NCBI GenBank assembly: GCA_009784635.1
Contig: WRBG01000134.1
Span: 1-5,356, forward strand
Length of the DNA: 5,356 nt
Direction: 5' to 3'
Source: Bacteroidales bacterium
GTDB lineage: Bacteria > Bacteroidota > Bacteroidia > Bacteroidales > UBA932
Made by a program: the position numbers and the translations under genes
Notes under the pieces: generated by a model
Told to the model about the DNA's origin: nothing
The model's database searches: none
Seen by the model: only the letters and a program-made list of their open reading frames with translations
Part shown: piece by piece, positions 1 to 5,356 of the stretch
How positions within the stretch are numbered: the stretch's first letter is position 1
How the letters are laid out: each line of letters begins with the position of its first letter

Positions 1-705
1 CTTACCCGCATGTGGACACACTTGGAGCGGCAGCGCGGAGGCGGGGTTACGATGCGTGGCCCCGGAGAGACCCAAATAGAGACAGACCGCCGGATTGTGC
101 TGACCAAAATTGCCAAACTGAAAGAGCAGTTGAAAAAAATAGACAGACAGATGGCCTCGCAAAGAGGAAATAGGGGAGACTTGCTGCGTATTTCCTTGAT
201 AGGCTACACCAATGTAGGAAAGAGTACGCTCATGAATGTATTGGCTAAAAGCGATATATTTGCAGAAGACAAGCTCTTTGCTACCTTGGACACTACGGTG
301 CGCAAAGTAGTCATCCAAGATATTCCCTTTCTCTTGAGTGATACGGTCGGTTTTATTCGAAAACTCCCCACCCAATTAATCGAATCCTTTAAAAGCACTT
401 TGGACGAAGTTCGGGAAGCTGACATGCTGATACATGTTGCCGATATTTCTCACCCCAATTTTGAGGAGCAAATCAAAATAGTGCAACAAACCATCCACGA
501 AATCGGAGCGGGAGACAAGCCCACGTTTATGGTATTCAATAAAATAGACAAATATCCGCATTCCCTTGAGGAGCTTAAAAACACATGGATGGCTAAAAAC
601 CATACGCCCTGTATTTTTATTTCTGCCACCCAAAAAATTAATATAGCGAGCCTTAGGTCTGATTTGCATCAAAAAATGACAGAAATAACAAAAATATTTT
701 ACTAA
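1..705 (+). CDS. hflX: GTPase HflX, C-terminal part (5'-truncated by window edge)
   Basis: HflX is a ribosome-binding GTPase that splits stalled or stress-damaged 70S ribosomes and acts in the cytoplasm on the 50S subunit. The frame is open from base 1, so the gene begins upstream; 234 codons are visible and, against a usual length near 400 residues, about 160-180 N-terminal residues are missing. The visible part starts in the coiled linker with the family signature RMWTHLERQ (residues 3-11) and GPGETQIETDRR. It continues into the G domain: G1 GYTNVGKST (residues 68-76), a TLDTT segment consistent with G2, G3 DTVGF (114-118), G4 NKID (180-183) and G5 SAT (208-210). All GTP-binding motifs are intact. 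The first internal ATG at 10 is not the real start, because family-conserved sequence continues upstream of it. The tail after G5 is short and ends KIFY; from memory, Bacteroidota homologues usually carry a few more residues (an RFPYN-like stretch) before the end. The stop codon overlaps a promoter-like element for the next gene. Confidence 0.95.
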   Translation, partial: LTRMWTHLERQRGGGVTMRGPGETQIETDRRIVLTKIAKLKEQLKKIDRQMASQRGNRGDLLRISLIGYTNVGKSTLMNVLAKSDIFAEDKLFATLDTTVRKVVIQDIPFLLSDTVGFIRKLPTQLIESFKSTLDEVREADMLIHVADISHPNFEEQIKIVQQTIHEIGAGDKPTFMVFNKIDKYPHSLEELKNTWMAKNHTPCIFISATQKINIASLRSDLHQKMTEITKIFY

Positions 706-710
706 GTTTG
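703..710 (+). promoter_or_regulatory. Candidate Bacteroidota -7 promoter element for the lipoprotein gene
   Basis: TAAGTTTG matches the Bacteroidota housekeeping -7 consensus TAnnTTTG at every fixed position and is followed by C, as is common. It overlaps the hflX stop codon (TAA, 703-705) and lies 54 nt before the first ATG of the downstream gene, which would give a 5' leader of roughly 45-50 nt. No clear -33 TTG box sits at the expected distance upstream. That weakens the call, although the -33 box is often poorly conserved in this phylum. Confidence 0.42.
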
Positions 711-764
711 CAACAAATAGCACATATGTGCATCTTATTATCATTACAAACATAAAAAACAGAT

Positions 765-1358
765 ATGATGAAAAACAAACTCTACTCCAAACTATGCTGT
801 CTCGCCTTTTTTGCATGGGGGATTGGCCTTGTCGGTTGTAATAAAACGTACGCGCCGCCCGACATTGTCGGAACATGGGGAAAGCCCGAATTTTATTTTA
901 TGATGGTGCCTAACCCTAATGCAATTATTGATGAATATGGCCTACAGGAAGCTGTTACCGGAAAAATCAACACAAGACTCCAAGGCAACACATTCTGGGA
1001 CGACTTTAGACCATTGCTTAATCTTTACGAAGATTATCCCGTAACCCTCAGTCTTAATCCGGACAACACTTTTAGTTTTACCTATGTCTCCAACCGCATT
1101 TTAACGGGAACGTACGAACAAGATATGAATATCATCACCTTTTTTGATTCGGCAACGCCCCCGGGTTTAATTTACGGAGAATACACTGACCATGACGCTT
1201 TACTGTGGCTCCACCTGTTTAATAAAACCCAAGAAACTAAGGAACCCTTTTACTACGCCGTAATGGGTCTTTTTGATTTGAATGAAAAAGAACAGGAGGC
1301 CTATGAGGTGATGATAGCCGGATATCAAATAGGTATGGGCTACAAGCGGACCCACTAA
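765..1358 (+). CDS. Predicted lipoprotein with lipocalin-like pattern, function unknown
   Basis: This encodes a 197-residue protein of unknown function. The N-terminus is a lipoprotein signal: a lysine-containing start (MMKNKLYSK), a hydrophobic stretch around residues 10-24 and a lipobox LVGC with the acylated Cys at 25. Residues after the Cys (NKTYA) show no acidic Bacteroidota surface-export signal, so an inward-facing periplasmic location is inferred. The mature part has the order seen in Bacteroidota lipocalin-like lipoproteins: IVGTW at 34-38, a strand-turn-strand LSLNPDNTFSF at 95-105 and LTGTYEQDMNIITF at 113-126. This suggests a small beta-barrel that binds a hydrophobic ligand, but no ligand can be named. 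A second ATG directly follows the first (768), so the start could be one codon later. There is no Shine-Dalgarno sequence; the leader is A-rich. The gene lies 59 nt after hflX, probably with its own promoter, and converges on sdhB. It is not a fragment: signal, body and stop are all present. Confidence 0.8.
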   Translation: MMKNKLYSKLCCLAFFAWGIGLVGCNKTYAPPDIVGTWGKPEFYFMMVPNPNAIIDEYGLQEAVTGKINTRLQGNTFWDDFRPLLNLYEDYPVTLSLNPDNTFSFTYVSNRILTGTYEQDMNIITFFDSATPPGLIYGEYTDHDALLWLHLFNKTQETKEPFYYAVMGLFDLNEKEQEAYEVMIAGYQIGMGYKRTH

Positions 1359-1369
1359 ACACTGTTTAG
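1355..1369. terminator. Small perfect hairpin at the 3' end of the lipoprotein gene (weak terminator candidate)
   Basis: CTAAAC-ACT-GTTTAG is a perfect 6-bp stem with a 3-nt loop, and it contains the lipoprotein gene's TAA stop (1356-1358) in its left arm. It lies in the 27-nt gap between two convergent genes, where a bidirectional terminator would be expected. It has only two G-C pairs and no T tract follows on either strand, so it does not meet the standard for an intrinsic terminator. Confidence 0.25.
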
Positions 1370-1376
1370 GAAATCG

Positions 1377-1389
1377 TTAAGAAACTTAA
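1377..1389. terminator. Second small hairpin, at the 3' end of sdhB (weak)
   Basis: TTAAG-AAA-CTTAA is a perfect 5-bp stem with a 3-nt loop, and it contains the sdhB stop codon (1386-1388, read on the minus strand) in its right arm. It is very AT-rich and would be unstable alone. It is recorded because it sits 8 bases from the other stop-embedding palindrome in the same short convergent gap. No stronger terminator is visible for the sdhAB transcript within this gap. Confidence 0.18.
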
Positions 1390-2135
1390 TCCCTTAGTTT
1401 CGCCAAAAGGAACTCCCTGTTGAGTCGGGAGATGTGGGCAATGGACACTTGCTTGGGGCACTCCATTTGGCAGGTTCCTATGTCGGAGCAGGCCCCGAAT
1501 CCAAGTTCGTCCATTTTGGCCACCATGGCCTTGGCCCGCTCTGCCCGCTCAAGTCTTCCTTGGGGCAATGTAGCCAGCGCGCTTACCCGAGCCGCTACAA
1601 AAAGCATGGCCGAGCTGTTTTTACAGCCGGCCACACATGCGCCGCAACCTATGCAGGAAGAAGCGTCCAAACTTTCGTCGGCATCGCGCTTGGGAATAGG
1701 GATGGCATTGGCGTCGGGAACGCCTCCGGTATTCACCGATACAAAACCGCCGGCCTGCAATACACTGTCGAGGGCTTGACGGTCTACCACCAAATCTTTG
1801 ATGACCGGAAAAACCCGACTGCGCCAAGGTTCTACGGTAATGGTTGCTCCATTCTTAAAATGGCGCATATAAAGTTGGCAGGTGGTTATCTCTCGGTCCG
1901 GGCCATGAGTCCGACCGTCAATATACAGAGAGCAGGCTCCACAAATACCTTCGCGGCAATCGTGGTCAAAAGCAATAGGCCCCAAAGGATGGCCCTCGCG
2001 TACCAATCGCTCATTTAAAATGTCGAGCATTTCCAAAAAAGAAGTCCCTTCCGAAATATCTGCAATCGGGTAGGCCTCAAACCCGCCTGTGTCTTTGGCA
2101 TCTTTTTGACGCCATACCTTTAATGTAAAGTTCAT
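1386..2135 (-). CDS. sdhB: Succinate dehydrogenase/fumarate reductase iron-sulfur subunit
   Basis: This 249-residue subunit carries electrons between the flavin of SdhA and the quinone site at the membrane, through three iron-sulfur clusters. The N-terminal ferredoxin fold has the [2Fe-2S] ligands C60, C65 and C68 (in DCREGICGAC) and C86 (TTC). The C-terminal domain has C161-x2-C164-x2-C167-x3-C171, then C216, C222 and C226 followed by PKQ. By comparison with E. coli SdhB, whose spacing is the same, C161, C164, C167 and C226 bind [4Fe-4S], while C171, C216 and C222 bind [3Fe-4S]. All eleven ligands are present. The start at 2135 (MNFTLKVW) is preferred over an in-frame ATG at 2219, because the extra 28 residues are unlike the family, would overlap sdhA and lack a ribosome site, whereas AGGGAG lies 6 nt before 2135. 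It lies 10 nt downstream of sdhA and is surely co-transcribed. Whether the enzyme runs as dehydrogenase or fumarate reductase cannot be told from this subunit. Confidence 0.96.
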   Translation of the reverse strand: MNFTLKVWRQKDAKDTGGFEAYPIADISEGTSFLEMLDILNERLVREGHPLGPIAFDHDCREGICGACSLYIDGRTHGPDREITTCQLYMRHFKNGATITVEPWRSRVFPVIKDLVVDRQALDSVLQAGGFVSVNTGGVPDANAIPIPKRDADESLDASSCIGCGACVAGCKNSSAMLFVAARVSALATLPQGRLERAERAKAMVAKMDELGFGACSDIGTCQMECPKQVSIAHISRLNREFLLAKLRD

Positions 2136-2141
2136 ACTTTT

Positions 2142-2147
2142 CTCCCT
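2142..2147 (-). promoter_or_regulatory. Shine-Dalgarno site of sdhB, overlapping the sdhA stop
   Basis: On the minus strand, AGGGAG lies 6 nt before the sdhB ATG and shares bases with the sdhA TAG stop (2146-2148). It fixes the sdhB start at 2135 and suggests translational coupling. It stands out because the other two starts in the window (lipoprotein, NamZ-like) have no purine-rich site, as is usual in Bacteroidota. Confidence 0.6.
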
Positions 2148-4092
2148 AATCTTTATAATTACGTGCAGCCACAGGAACAAATTCAAACCAAAGGTCCTCT
2201 TTATGCAGCTGAGGTACACTATTTTCTCCCTTATACTCCCACGCGCTTACATACATATACCCCAAATCGTCTCGGAGGGTTTCTCCATCCGGAGTCTGCA
2301 TTTCTTCTCTAAAATGTCCTCCACAGGACTCATTGCGGTCTAATGCGTCAAGGGCCATAAGCGCTCCCATTTCAAAGAAGTCCGCCAAGCGAAGCGCTTT
2401 TTCCAACTCTTGATTAAATTCGTTTGGAACTCCGGACAAACAAAGATTATTCCAAAATTCCCGCTTGAGGGCGGCAATCTCTGTGGTGGCTTTGTTGAGG
2501 CCTTCATGGTTTCTGGCCATACCCACATAGGCCCACATCAGCTTGCCCAACTCTCTGTGAAAATAGTCCGCGGGATGTGCTCCTTTTATCTCGAACAGTT
2601 GATTAATCCTCATTCTGACCGCTTGTTCGGCTTCTTCAAAGGCTGCATCCCGAACATCCGTTGGAGGTTCTTGAATTTTGGAAGCCAAGTAGTCGCCTAT
2701 GGTATAGGGAAGAATAAAATATCCGTCCGCTAAACCCTGCATCAAAGCCGATGCGCCCAAACGATTGCCGCCGTGGTCGCTAAAATTAGCTTCTCCTATG
2801 GCATACAGGCCGGGAATGGTAGTCATCAAGTTGTAATCTACCCAAAGCCCTCCCATGGTATAATGGATGGCGGGGTAAATCATCATGGGCTCCCGATAGG
2901 GATTGACTCCGGTAATTTTCTCGTACATGTGAAAAAGATTTCCATAGCGTTCCTCTATGACCTGCCCGCCCAAGCGACTGATGGCCGAGGCAAAATCGAG
3001 GAAGACCGCTTTGCCGGCGCGGTTTACCCCAAAGCCCGCATCGCATCGTTCTTTGCCGGCGCGGGACGCCACATCGCGAGGCACCAAGTTTCCGTAGGCC
3101 GGATACCGCCGCTCTAAAAAATAATCGCGCGCTTCTTCGGGAATCTGAGAAGGTTTTATCAGATGGTTGCGCAGGTTTTCTACATCCTCTTTTTTCTTGG
3201 GCACCCAAATGCGTCCGTCGTTGCGCAGCGACTCGCTCATCAAAGTAAGTTTGGATTGTTGGTCTCCGTGTACCGGAATACAGGTCGGATGGATTTGCGT
3301 AAAACAGGGGTTGCCGAAAAAAGCTCCCTTTTTGTAACATTGCCATATGGCCGAGCCGTTGCAATTCATGGCATTGGTCGAAAGAAAATATACATTTCCG
3401 TAGCCGCCGGTGGCTACCACTACGGCATGGGCTCCGTGCCGCTCCAAGGCGCCGGTTATCAAGTTGCGGGTGATAATGCCCTTGGCTTCTCCGCCAATCA
3501 TTACCAAATCCAGCATCTCATGTCTGGGATAAGAGCGTATGTTTCCCTTGGCGATTTGCCTGTTAAGGGCTGCATAGGCGCCTAATAAAAGTTGCTGACC
3601 GGTTTGGCCTTTAGCAAAAAAAGTACGGCTTACCTGCGTACCCCCAAAACTGCGGTTTTCTAAAAGCCCCCCATAATCCCGCGCAAGGGGGACGCCTTGG
3701 GCCACACACTGGTCAATAATAAGATTACTGACTTCGGCCAATCTGTATACATTGGCTTCGCGGCTCCGGTGGTCTCCGCCCTTGATGGTGTCGCAAAACA
3801 GCCGATACACCGAATCGTTATCGTTGGCATAATTTTTGGCCGCATTAATTCCGCCTTGAGCAGCCACCGAATGAGCCCTGCGGGGGGAATCGCTGATGCA
3901 AAATATCTTTACATTGTAGCCCAACTCTGCCAATGCAGCGGCGGCGGAAGCTCCGCCCAGTCCGCCGCCCACCACAATAACCTCCAACTTACGCTTATTG
4001 GCCGGACTCACCGTGCGGATTTCTTCTTTATGCCGCGTCCATTTTGCTGCTATCGGGCCTTGGGGAATCTTAGAAACAAGTTTTTGGGACAT
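2146..4092 (-). CDS. sdhA: Succinate dehydrogenase/fumarate reductase flavoprotein subunit
   Basis: This 648-residue catalytic subunit interconverts succinate and fumarate using covalently bound FAD, and docks with SdhB on the inner face of the cytoplasmic membrane. Visible features in order are the FAD Rossmann motif VGGGLGG (41-47), the probable flavin-linking His74 in AHSVAAQGG, the SFGGTQVSR and GQTGQQLL segments (148-168), substrate-site His268 in HPT, Arg339 in PRDVASRA (the proton-shuttle Arg by comparison with E. coli enzymes), His410 in HYTMGG, and Arg444 in GGNRLGASAL. The C-terminus has the ESCGGHFREE form (588-597). Length and motifs fit the Bacteroidota/Bacillus/epsilonproteobacterial type that normally works with a single five-helix cytochrome b anchor. 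The start is taken at ATG 4092 (MSQKLVSKIPQGP), which matches the family N-terminus; a TTG eight codons upstream (4116) is in frame but has no support. The gene is first in a two-gene operon with sdhB. Oddly, no sdhC precedes it; a divergent NamZ-like gene does. Confidence 0.97.
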   Translation of the reverse strand: MSQKLVSKIPQGPIAAKWTRHKEEIRTVSPANKRKLEVIVVGGGLGGASAAAALAELGYNVKIFCISDSPRRAHSVAAQGGINAAKNYANDNDSVYRLFCDTIKGGDHRSREANVYRLAEVSNLIIDQCVAQGVPLARDYGGLLENRSFGGTQVSRTFFAKGQTGQQLLLGAYAALNRQIAKGNIRSYPRHEMLDLVMIGGEAKGIITRNLITGALERHGAHAVVVATGGYGNVYFLSTNAMNCNGSAIWQCYKKGAFFGNPCFTQIHPTCIPVHGDQQSKLTLMSESLRNDGRIWVPKKKEDVENLRNHLIKPSQIPEEARDYFLERRYPAYGNLVPRDVASRAGKERCDAGFGVNRAGKAVFLDFASAISRLGGQVIEERYGNLFHMYEKITGVNPYREPMMIYPAIHYTMGGLWVDYNLMTTIPGLYAIGEANFSDHGGNRLGASALMQGLADGYFILPYTIGDYLASKIQEPPTDVRDAAFEEAEQAVRMRINQLFEIKGAHPADYFHRELGKLMWAYVGMARNHEGLNKATTEIAALKREFWNNLCLSGVPNEFNQELEKALRLADFFEMGALMALDALDRNESCGGHFREEMQTPDGETLRDDLGYMYVSAWEYKGENSVPQLHKEDLWFEFVPVAARNYKD

Positions 4093-4184
4093 ATTAAAAA
4101 CAATTATATGCTGCAATAATACGGCTTTTTTAGAATTTTTTGTACCTTTATCGTTTAGAATTTTTTTTTAACCATCATCCTATT
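4093..4184. promoter_or_regulatory. Divergent promoter region between sdhA and the NamZ-like gene
   Basis: This 92-nt strongly AT-rich gap separates two divergent starts and must hold the promoters for both, unless transcription enters from elsewhere. On the plus strand TACCTTTA (4143-4150) is one base off TAnnTTTG and would give a leader of about 28 nt for the NamZ-like gene. On the minus strand TATTATTG (4121-4114) and TATAATTG (4108-4101) are each one base off the same consensus; the first is better placed for sdhA. No -33 box is convincing for any of them. There is no Shine-Dalgarno sequence before either ATG, and a T9 run lies at 4161-4169. Confidence 0.45.
4129..4166. repeat. 13-bp direct repeat pair in the divergent intergenic region
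   Basis: TTTAGAATTTTTT occurs at 4129-4141 and again, identically, at 4154-4166, with starts 25 bp apart and 12 bp between the copies. The spacer contains the promoter-like TACCTTTA box. The repeat could be a pair of regulator half-sites or a local duplication. It is mostly T, so chance is a real alternative; the TTTAGAA core is its only complex part. Confidence 0.5.
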
Positions 4185-5356
4185 ATGAAAAACTGTTTTC
4201 TGTTTTCTGTTTTTGCCGCTTTTTCTCTCTATTTGTCTGCGTGTTGCAACAATCCCAAACCGGTTATTACCGGCGCCGAGCAGATAGAAGCCTATTTGCC
4301 CCTGCTCCAACAAAAGCGGGTGGGCATACTCACCAACCACACCGCCATGATTGGCCAAACCCATTTGGTAGATTCTTTACTTTCTTTGGGTGTCAACATC
4401 CACACTATTTTTGCCCCCGAACATGGTTTTCGCGGGGATGTGGATGCCGGTGGCGCCATAAACGACGATGTTGACCCCATTACCGGCATTCCGATTGTCT
4501 CGCTCTACGGCATTGGCCGGTACATGCCCACCGATTCCATGATGCAGCAGTTAGACATTATGATTTATGACATTCAGGATGTTGGGCTCAGATTTTACAC
4601 CTACATGACCTCTATGTACTACTTGATGGAAACCTGTGCGCGCAACAATGTTCCCCTAATTTTATTAGACCGCCCCAATCCCAACGGACACTATGTAGAT
4701 GGGCCTTTATTAGATACGGCAAAACACCGTTCTTTTGTAGGCATTATTCCCATTACGGTTGTACACGGCATGACCTTGGGAGAATTGACGGGTATGATTA
4801 ATGGAGAAAAATGGCTTAAAGGCGGTCTTCAATGTGATGTAACGGTAATCAAGTGCAAAAACTACACACATCAAACGCTTTATTCTGTGCCCATCCCTCC
4901 ATCTCCCAATCTTCCCAACGACCGGTCTATCTATCTGTATCCTTCGCTTTGCCTTTTTGAAGGCTCGGCGGTCAGCTTGGGTAGGGGAACCGACGCTCCT
5001 TTCCAAATATATGGACATCCGGAGATGACCGGCCACGATTTTAGTTTTACGCCTGTTTCTGTTCAAGCAGCGCGCAGGCCGCTTCACATGGACAAACTTT
5101 GCTTTGGGGTGGATTTAAGAACAGAACCTTCTAACGAAACTATTTTTGAGGAAGGCTTTACCCTAAAATATGTTATAGACGCCTACCAAAACCTCAACAA
5201 CGCCATTCAAATCGGCGAAGGGTTTTTCCGTTCCTCCTTTGAACGGTTGGTGGGTGTGTCTTATGTCCGTGAAATGATTTTGGCCGGCAAGGGTGCAGAC
5301 GAAATCAAGGCGATGTGGAAAGACGATGTGGAGCAATTTAAGAAAGCCCGCGCTCC
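4185..5356 (+). CDS. namZ: DUF1343/NamZ-family exo-beta-N-acetylmuramidase-like lipoprotein (3'-truncated by window edge)
   Basis: The reading frame is open from the ATG at 4185 to the window end, 390 complete codons; family members are around 400 residues, so little should be missing. NamZ proteins (DUF1343, glycoside hydrolase family GH171) remove MurNAc from the non-reducing end of peptidoglycan fragments, and in Bacteroidota the activity was described in Tannerella forsythia. The signal is MKNCFLFSVF...LSAC with the acylated Cys at 20; CCNNPK after it has no acidic surface-export signal, so periplasmic anchoring is inferred. Family motifs are all present: VGILTNHT near 46-53, PEHGFRG (78-84, with the conserved Glu79 likely catalytic), YDIQDVGLRFYTY (128-140), DRPNPNG (162-168), HGMTLGEL (from 194), PPSPNLP (238-244) and an EGSAVSLGRGTD segment (259-270), where EGT is more usual. 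It has no ribosome site and is divergent from sdhA. Family membership is secure; the exact substrate is inferred. Confidence 0.9.
   Translation, partial: MKNCFLFSVFAAFSLYLSACCNNPKPVITGAEQIEAYLPLLQQKRVGILTNHTAMIGQTHLVDSLLSLGVNIHTIFAPEHGFRGDVDAGGAINDDVDPITGIPIVSLYGIGRYMPTDSMMQQLDIMIYDIQDVGLRFYTYMTSMYYLMETCARNNVPLILLDRPNPNGHYVDGPLLDTAKHRSFVGIIPITVVHGMTLGELTGMINGEKWLKGGLQCDVTVIKCKNYTHQTLYSVPIPPSPNLPNDRSIYLYPSLCLFEGSAVSLGRGTDAPFQIYGHPEMTGHDFSFTPVSVQAARRPLHMDKLCFGVDLRTEPSNETIFEEGFTLKYVIDAYQNLNNAIQIGEGFFRSSFERLVGVSYVREMILAGKGADEIKAMWKDDVEQFKKARA

Noticed and set aside
376..876. 166-residue minus-strand reading frame spanning the hflX 3' end and the lipoprotein 5' end
   Set aside because: It is antisense to two well-supported genes, starts inside one and ends inside the other, and its protein has no recognisable domain. 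It is a shadow frame.
1434..2018. 194-residue plus-strand frame antisense to sdhB
   Set aside because: It covers the iron-sulfur cysteine codons of sdhB in reverse and has no family resemblance, so it is a by-product of sdhB codon bias.
2136..2219. N-terminal extension of sdhB to an upstream in-frame ATG
   Set aside because: It would overlap sdhA by more than 70 nt and add 28 residues unlike the family. A good ribosome site sits in front of the ATG at 2135 instead.
4093..4116. TTG start adding eight residues to sdhA
   Set aside because: The ATG at 4092 gives the family's usual N-terminus. The extra residues come from AT-rich intergenic sequence.
3697..4119. 140-residue plus-strand frame antisense to the sdhA 5' end
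   Set aside because: It is fully opposite the most conserved part of sdhA (FAD motif region). The composition is that of a complementary-strand shadow, with no start signal.
4155..4489. Short frames on both strands (about 65-77 residues) at the 5' end of the NamZ-like gene
   Set aside because: They overlap the open frame from 4185, which encodes a complete lipoprotein signal and all DUF1343 motifs. The short ones are shadows.
1..5356. Mobile element, CRISPR, defence or toxin-antitoxin system
   Set aside because: No terminal repeats, transposase or integrase motifs, regularly spaced repeats, or small paired genes are visible. All coding space is filled by chromosomal-type genes.

Overview
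This window looks like ordinary chromosome from a member of the Bacteroidota, probably a Bacteroidales-like lineage. The protein signatures support this: an HflX with the typical WTHLERQ...GPGETQIETDRR linker, an SdhA with the HPTCIP and ESCGGHFREE variants, and a DUF1343/NamZ-type lipoprotein. So do the mostly Shine-Dalgarno-free starts and a good match to the Bacteroidota -7 promoter element (TAnnTTTG). No mobile element, CRISPR array, tRNA or rRNA was seen. The placement rests on remembered family features, not on a search.

Layout, left to right. (1) 1-705 (+) is the C-terminal part of hflX, a ribosome-associated GTPase; its N-terminus lies outside the window. (2) 765-1358 (+) is a small predicted lipoprotein with a lipocalin-like pattern and no known function; its likely promoter overlaps the hflX stop codon. 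(3) A 27-nt convergent gap (1359-1385) follows, with two tiny hairpins that embed the two stop codons. (4) On the minus strand, sdhA (2146-4092) and sdhB (1386-2135) form a tight operon with a 10-nt gap. They encode the soluble flavoprotein and iron-sulfur subunits of succinate dehydrogenase/fumarate reductase, and all expected flavin-, substrate- and cluster-binding residues are present. (5) A 92-nt AT-rich divergent intergenic region (4093-4184) carries a 13-bp direct repeat and promoter-like boxes. (6) 4185-5356 (+) is a DUF1343/NamZ-family (exo-beta-N-acetylmuramidase) lipoprotein that runs off the right edge.

The genes do not form one pathway. hflX concerns ribosome rescue, sdhAB central and anaerobic respiratory metabolism, and the NamZ-like protein cell-wall muropeptide recovery. 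The most notable point is that sdhAB has no neighbouring sdhC: both flanks are occupied by genes on the opposite strand, so the cytochrome b membrane anchor must be encoded elsewhere, replaced or absent. I found no convincing previously undescribed system here. The other items are small regulatory-scale observations.
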